Source: Paraplanobispora siamensis
GTDB taxonomy: Bacteria > Actinomycetota > Actinomycetes > Streptosporangiales > Streptosporangiaceae
DNA: 64,000 nucleotides
Assembly: GCF_016863175.1 (NCBI RefSeq)
Contig: NZ_BOOJ01000014.1
Span: 62,001 to 126,000 of the forward strand
Direction: 5' to 3'
Shown: piece after piece, positions 58,072 through 64,000 of the stretch
How the letters are laid out: each line of letters begins with the position of its first letter
How positions within the stretch are numbered: position 1 is the stretch's first letter
Notes under the pieces: model-generated
What the model was told of the DNA's origin: nothing
What the model saw: the letters and a program-made list of their open reading frames with translations, nothing else
Databases searched by the model: none
Translations under genes and position numbers: made by a program

Positions 58072-58431
58072 ATGGAGCTGTACGCACCCATTCTGGTGCT
58101 CGCCGTGCTCGCGGCGGGCTTCGCGGTCTTCTCGGTGACGATCGCGCCCTTCACCGGACCCAAGCGCTGGAACCGCGCGAAGCTCGACGCTTACGAATGC
58201 GGCATCGAGCCCACCCCCCAGCCGGTCGGCGGCGGTCGCTTCCCGCTGAAGTACATGATCACCGCGATGCTCTTCATCGTGTTCGACATCGAGATCATCT
58301 TCCTCTACCCGTGGGCGGTCGCCTTCGACCAGCTCGGGCTGTTCGGGCTGGTCGAGATGGTGCTGTTCATCGTCACCGTGCTCGTCGCCTACGCGTACGT
58401 GTGGCGCCGCAAGGGTCTGGACTGGGATTAG
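58072..58431 (+). CDS. nuoA: NADH-quinone oxidoreductase subunit A
   Basis: A 119-residue subunit with three helices; [41 protein letters not shown] is the conserved loop and second helix near the quinone entry. Four bases before nuoB. A TAGACT-TTGTGA patch at 58000-58010 may be an internal promoter with a half Rex site. Confidence 0.96.
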   Translation: MELYAPILVLAVLAAGFAVFSVTIAPFTGPKRWNRAKLDAYECGIEPTPQPVGGGRFPLKYMITAMLFIVFDIEIIFLYPWAVAFDQLGLFGLVEMVLFIVTVLVAYAYVWRRKGLDWD

Positions 58432-58435
58432 GACT

Positions 58436-58987
58436 ATGGGACTTGAAGAGAAACTCCCGAGCGGTTTCCTGCTGAGCACGGTCGAGCAGGTCGCCGGCTG
58501 GGCACGTAAGAACTCGGTCTGGCCGGCGACCTTCGGCCTGGCCTGTTGCGCCATCGAGCTGATGTCCACCGGCGGTCCCAAGCACGACCTGGCGCGCTTC
58601 GGCATGGAGCGCGCCTCGGCGTCTCCGCGGCAGGCCGACCTGATGATCGTCGCGGGGCGGCTGTCCCAGAAGATGGCCCCCGTCCTGCGGCAGATCTACG
58701 ACCAGATGGCCGAGCCCAAGTGGGTCATCGCCATGGGCGTGTGCGCCTCCAGCGGGGGCATGTTCAACAACTACGCGATCGTGCAGGGCGTGGACCACGT
58801 GGTCCCGGTCGACATCTACCTGCCGGGCTGCCCGCCGCGGCCCGAGATGCTCATCGACTCGATCGTCAAGCTGCACGACAAGATTCAGAACATGAAGTTC
58901 GGCGCGCACCGCGCCAAGCAGATCGACGAGCTCGAACTGCAGGCGCTCCGGACGCTGCCGCTGATCGACCAGGGAAACGCCAAGTGA
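58436..58987 (+). CDS. nuoB: NADH-quinone oxidoreductase subunit B
   Basis: A 183-residue subunit carrying the N2 [4Fe-4S] cluster near the quinone. The cysteines are in [21 protein letters not shown] and [10 protein letters not shown]. Full length. Between nuoA and nuoC in the standard order. Confidence 0.97.
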   Translation: MGLEEKLPSGFLLSTVEQVAGWARKNSVWPATFGLACCAIELMSTGGPKHDLARFGMERASASPRQADLMIVAGRLSQKMAPVLRQIYDQMAEPKWVIAMGVCASSGGMFNNYAIVQGVDHVVPVDIYLPGCPPRPEMLIDSIVKLHDKIQNMKFGAHRAKQIDELELQALRTLPLIDQGNAK

Positions 58988-59003
58988 GCCGGAGCGGCCG
59001 ATA

Positions 59004-59677
59004 ATGAGCACGGACAACCTTCCCGGGGTGCCGGAGGAGCCGATCGCGCGCCTGGGCATGTTCGGTGCCCAGGACTCCGGTGACACCTCCGGTTACGGCG
59101 GTCTGGTCGTACGGCGCGCGCCGCGGCTGTCGACCCCCCGCCCCTACGGCGGCTACTTCGACACCGTCGCCGACGAGCTGGAGCGCGCGCTCGGCGGCGA
59201 CCTGGCCGACGCGGTCGAGCGCGTGGTCGTGGACCGCGGCGAGCTGACCTTCCACGTCAAGCGCGAGCGCCTGCTGGAGGTTCTGCGCCACCTGCGGGAC
59301 GACCCGGCGCTGCGCTTCGAGCTCTCGCTGGGCGTCTCCGGCGTGCACTATCCGCACCTGGAGGGTGAGGAGCTGCACGCGGTGTACCACCTGTGCTCGA
59401 TCACCCACAACCGGCGGCTGCGCGTCGAGGTGTCCTGCCCCGACACCGACCGGCACATCCCGTCCAGCGTGTCGATCTACCCGACGCACGACTGGCACGA
59501 GCGTGAGACCTGGGACTTCTTCGGGATCATCTTCGACGGCCACCCGGCGCTGACCCGGATCATGATGCCGGACGACTGGGACGGGCACCCCCAGCGCAAG
59601 GACTACCCGCTCGGCGGCATCCCGGTGGACTACCGCGGCGCCGAGATCCCCCCGCCGGACCAGAGGAGGTCGTACAA

Positions 59678-59681
<4 letters not shown>
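59004..59681 (+). CDS. nuoC: NADH-quinone oxidoreductase subunit C
   Basis: A 225-residue 30-kDa-type subunit; the signature [23 protein letters not shown] is present, and the N-terminus is an actinobacterial extension of about 45 residues. The stop overlaps the nuoD GTG. It helps connect NuoB and NuoD. Confidence 0.96.
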
Positions 59682-60999
<1,318 letters not shown>

Positions 61000-61003
<4 letters not shown>

Positions 61004-61794
61004 GTGGACCGATGAGCGGTTCGCCGAAGGAGAGCCCCGCGGACTACTCGAGCCCCAAGGGCAGCACGACCCTGAACCCCTCCGAGGAGGGGGTCGCGGT
61101 CGTGAGCCCGGGCGAGGAGGGGCGGGTGACCGCGCGCGGGAGCTACTCGCCCGAGGTCCGCGAGCGCCTGGAGCGGGACGCCAAGGAGATCATCTCCCGC
61201 TACCCGAGGACGCGCTCGGCGCTGCTGCCGCTGCTGCACCTGGTGCAGTCGGAGGACGGCTACGTCTCGGACGCCGGCCAGGAGTTCTGCGCCGAGATGC
61301 TGGGCCTGACCAAGGCCGAGGTCGTGGGCGTGTCCACGTTCTACACGATGTACAAGCGCCGCCCGATGGGCGACTACCACGTCGGCGTGTGCGTCAACAC
61401 GCTGTGCGCGGTCATGGGCGGCGACCAGATCTGGGACGAGCTCTCCGAGCACGTGGGCGTCGGTCACGACGAGACCAGCCCGGACGGCAGGATCTCGCTG
61501 GAGCGGCTGGAGTGCAACGCCGCCTGCGACTTCGCCCCCGTGATGATGGTCAACTGGGAGTTCTTCGACAACCAGACCCCCGCCTCGGCCAAGCAGCTCG
61601 TCGACGACCTGCGCGACGGCAAGAACGTCTCGCCGACCCGCGGGCCGAAGAAGCTGTGCACCTTCAAGGAGGCCTCGCGCGTGCTCGCGGGCCTGCCCGA
61701 CGACCTGGCCGGCGACGGCCCGTCCGCCGCGGGCGCCTCGCTGGAGGGCCTGAAGGTCGCCAAGGCCAACGGATGGAAGGCCCCTGAGGCATGA
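61000..61794 (+). CDS. nuoE: NADH-quinone oxidoreductase subunit E
   Basis: A 264-residue 24-kDa-type subunit with one [2Fe-2S] cluster: [11 protein letters not shown] and [12 protein letters not shown] supply the four cysteines. An N-terminal low-complexity extension (about 1-45) and a C-terminal tail of about 60 residues make it longer than the common 160-240. ATG 61000 overlaps nuoD; the end overlaps nuoF (ATGA). Confidence 0.95.
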
Positions 61795-63080
61795 CGACTC
61801 TCACTCCGGTCCTCACCGCGAACTGGGACCGGTCCGACTCCTTCACCCTGAACGGCTACGGGGAGTACAAGGCCGCCAAGAAGGCGCTGGGCATGGACCC
61901 CGACGCCGTCATCCAGGCGGTCAAGGACTCCGGCCTGCGCGGCCGCGGCGGCGCGGGCTTCCCCACCGGCATGAAGTGGGGCTTCATCCCGCAGGGTGAC
62001 GGCAAGCCGCACTATCTGGTGGTCAACGCCGACGAGTCCGAGCCCGGCACGTGCAAGGACATCCCGCTGATGATGGCCAACCCGCACTCGCTGGTGGAGG
62101 GCGTGATCATCACGTCCTACGCCATCCGGGCGAACCAGGCCTTCATCTACGTGCGCGGCGAGGTCCTGCACGTCATCCGCCGCCTGCACGCGGCGGTCCG
62201 CGAGGCGTACGAGGCCGGCCTTCTCGGCAAGGACATCTTCGGCTCCGGCTACGACCTCGACCTGGTCGTGCACGCCGGCGCCGGCGCCTACATCTGCGGC
62301 GAGGAGACGGCCCTGCTCGACTCGCTCGAGGGCTATCGCGGGCAACCTCGTCTCAAGCCTCCGTTCCCGGCGGTGGCGGGCCTGTACGCCTGCCCGACTG
62401 TGATCAACAACGTCGAGTCGGTCGCGAGTGTTCCCTCGATCATCGCCAACGGCGCCGACTGGTTCGCGCGCATGGGCACCGAGAAGTCGACCGGCTTCGG
62501 CATCTTCTCGCTGTCCGGCCACGTCACCCGGCCGGGCCAGTACGAGGCGCCGCTCGGCATCACGCTGCGCGAGCTCCTCGACATGGCGGGCGGCATCCGC
62601 GCCGGCCACCGGCTGAAGTTCTGGACGCCCGGCGGATCGAGCACGCCGATCTTCACCGACGAGCACCTGGACGTGCCGCTCGACTTCGAGTCGGTCGGCG
62701 CCAAGGGGTCCATGCTCGGCACCCGCGCCCTGCAGATCTTCGACGAGACGACCTGCGTGGTGCGCGCGGTGATGCGGTGGACCGAGTTCTACGCGCACGA
62801 GTCCTGCGGAAAGTGCACCCCCTGCCGGGAGGGCACCTACTGGCTCAAGCAGGTGCTCATCAGGCTGGAGAAGGGTCAGGGCACCGAGGAGGACCTGACC
62901 ACCATCACCGACATCGCCGACAACATCCTGGGCCGCTCCTTCTGCGCCCTGGGCGACGGCGCCACCAGCCCCATCCACTCCTCGGTGAAGTACTTCCGCG
63001 AGGAGTATCTCAAGCACTTCGAGATCGGCGGTTGCCCGTTCGACCACGCTCCGTCCACGGCCTGGGGGGACGCGAAGTGA
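61791..63080 (+). CDS. nuoF: NADH-quinone oxidoreductase subunit F
   Basis: A 429-residue 51-kDa-type subunit that binds NADH, FMN and a [4Fe-4S] cluster. [18 protein letters not shown] (NADH/FMN), [11 protein letters not shown] and [15 protein letters not shown] are clear. Coupled to nuoE. A 22-codon frame overlaps its stop and runs to nuoG. Confidence 0.97.
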   Translation: MTTLTPVLTANWDRSDSFTLNGYGEYKAAKKALGMDPDAVIQAVKDSGLRGRGGAGFPTGMKWGFIPQGDGKPHYLVVNADESEPGTCKDIPLMMANPHSLVEGVIITSYAIRANQAFIYVRGEVLHVIRRLHAAVREAYEAGLLGKDIFGSGYDLDLVVHAGAGAYICGEETALLDSLEGYRGQPRLKPPFPAVAGLYACPTVINNVESVASVPSIIANGADWFARMGTEKSTGFGIFSLSGHVTRPGQYEAPLGITLRELLDMAGGIRAGHRLKFWTPGGSSTPIFTDEHLDVPLDFESVGAKGSMLGTRALQIFDETTCVVRAVMRWTEFYAHESCGKCTPCREGTYWLKQVLIRLEKGQGTEEDLTTITDIADNILGRSFCALGDGATSPIHSSVKYFREEYLKHFEIGGCPFDHAPSTAWGDAK

Positions 63081-63145
63081 TCAGGGGAGCAGCCAGCAAG
63101 CACATCACCGTTTCGGTCATGGGGCCGACGGAGGAGGCGCCATGA
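63077..63145 (+). other. 22-codon frame bridging nuoF and nuoG
   Basis: GTG 63077 overlaps the nuoF stop, and its TGA overlaps the nuoG ATG. The 22-residue product ([22 protein letters not shown]) matches nothing known. It could couple translation across the 61-base gap or be a chance frame. Confidence 0.2.
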
Positions 63146-64000
63146 CGGTAGAAGCGAGCACCCCGGCCCAGGCGCCGGTGGAACTGGTCACCCTGACCAT
63201 CGACGGGTTCCAGGTCAGCGTCCCGAAGGGCACGATGATCATCCGGGCGGCGGAGCTGCTCGGCATCCAGATCCCGCGCTTCTGCGACCACCCGTTGCTG
63301 ATCCCGGCCGCCAACTGCCGCCAGTGCCTGGTGGAGATCCCGGACGCGGGCAACGGCCGCGGCTTCCCCAAGCCGCAGCCCTCCTGCGCCATCGAGGTCG
63401 CCCCCGGCATGGTGGTCCAGACCCAGCTCACCTCCCCGGTCGCCGAGAAGGCCCAGCGCGGTGTCATGGAGCTGCTGCTCATGAACCACCCGCTGGACTG
63501 CCCGGTCTGCGACAAGGGCGGCGAGTGCCCGCTGCAGAACCAGGCGATGTCCAACGGCCAGGGCGAGAGCCGCTTCCAGGAGAAGAAGCGGGTCTTCGCC
63601 AAGCCGGTGCCGCTCTCGACCGAGGTGCTGCTGGACCGCGAGCGCTGCGTGCAGTGCGCCCGCTGCCTGCGCTTCTCCGAGGAGATCGCCGGTGACCCGC
63701 TCATCGAGTTCTTCGAGCGCGGGGCCAAGGAGCAGGTCGGAACCGCCAACGGCGAGCCGTTCCAGTCCTACTTCTCGGGCAACACCATCCAGATCTGCCC
63801 GGTGGGCGCGCTGACCAGCGCCTCCTACCGCTTCCAGGCCCGTCCGTTCGACCTGGTCTCCACTCCGACCGCGTGCGAACACTGCGCCAGCGGCTGCTCG
63901 CTGCGCACCGACCACCGCCGCGGCCGGGTCACCCGCCGCCTGGCCGGCAACGACCCGGAGGTCAACGAGGAGTGGAACTGCGACAAGGGCCGCTTCGCCT
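63142..64000 (+). CDS. nuoG: NADH-quinone oxidoreductase subunit G (5' part)
   Basis: The first 286 codons of the 75-kDa-type subunit; the gene leaves the window. Iron-sulfur motifs are the [2Fe-2S] site ([20 protein letters not shown]), the His-coordinated and [4Fe-4S] sites ([36 protein letters not shown]) and the start of the molybdopterin-type domain with an extra cluster site ([10 protein letters not shown]). Start ATG 63142 after GGAGGAGG. Confidence 0.96.
   Translation, partial: MTVEASTPAQAPVELVTLTIDGFQVSVPKGTMIIRAAELLGIQIPRFCDHPLLIPAANCRQCLVEIPDAGNGRGFPKPQPSCAIEVAPGMVVQTQLTSPVAEKAQRGVMELLLMNHPLDCPVCDKGGECPLQNQAMSNGQGESRFQEKKRVFAKPVPLSTEVLLDRERCVQCARCLRFSEEIAGDPLIEFFERGAKEQVGTANGEPFQSYFSGNTIQICPVGALTSASYRFQARPFDLVSTPTACEHCASGCSLRTDHRRGRVTRRLAGNDPEVNEEWNCDKGRFA

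Overview
The window is very GC-rich actinobacterial chromosome with GTG and TTG starts and many four-base ATGA/GTGA gene overlaps. It carries the HspR/HAIR heat-shock system, BldN and BldC developmental regulators, the rex-hem cluster and a menaquinone/complex I cluster. This gene set fits a spore- or sporangium-forming filamentous actinomycete. A Streptosporangiaceae-like genus is my best guess, but that is inference from gene content and order; no rRNA or tRNA gene is visible to confirm it.

Layout. 1-3,130: a partial gene, a TetR regulator and small hypothetical or secreted proteins. 3,130-9,976 (minus strand): dnaK-grpE-dnaJ-hspR-clpB behind a promoter flanked and overlapped by two HAIR operators. 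10,057-18,171: a patch of gene decay, with an ECF sigma/CU044_5270 in-frame chimera, an MFS gene with two amber codons and an internal gap, and a 55-codon ABC ATPase/permease stub; between them lie an intact ABC-2 exporter pair, proC and a MacB-like tripartite ABC efflux set. 18,291-20,211: a NarL/DesK-type two-component pair. 20,358-31,189: a block resembling the Streptomyces acuC-bldN neighbourhood (AcuC, phosphatase, small HTH protein, 32-residue bS22-like peptide, epimerase, acyltransferase, HAD phosphatase, RsbN-like anti-sigma, BldN-like sigma, a membrane/ABM fusion and a glutaredoxin). 31,241-39,319: rex-hemA-hemC-cobA/hemD-hemB, a Prim-Pol-like protein and hemL, which together cover the C5 route from glutamyl-tRNA to uroporphyrinogen III. 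39,344-45,735: Uma2, LysR, phosphoglycerate-mutase-like, then System II cytochrome c biogenesis (TlpA/ResA, CcdA, ResB, CcsB). 45,879-51,072: a 1,180-residue Ser/Thr kinase with a beta-propeller, and a zincin metallopeptidase followed by a small charged protein. 51,155-53,938: bldC, DUF4229, a secreted propeller and menG. 54,024-56,507: a lower-GC accessory patch (truncated FtsK/TraB-like protein, XRE-DUF5753 and DUF397). 56,577-64,000: a promoter with a perfect Rex operator, a geranylgeranyl-reductase (probable menaquinone side-chain reductase) and nuoA-G, with nuoG running off the end.

How it fits together. Two perfect Rex operators, one before rex-hem and one before the reductase-nuo run, place heme synthesis and NADH:menaquinone oxidoreductase under the same NADH/NAD+ sensor. 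CcsB/ResB/CcdA attach the heme to cytochromes, and MenG plus the reductase finish the quinone used by complex I. The window therefore reads as a respiratory-chain supply region interleaved with developmental regulators. I found no CRISPR array, integrase, IS element, tRNA, rRNA or secondary-metabolite cluster. The most unusual content is the cluster of three in-frame deletion remnants, the kinase/STAND-like/propeller protein, the zincin pair and the membrane/ABM fusion divergent from the BldN-like gene.
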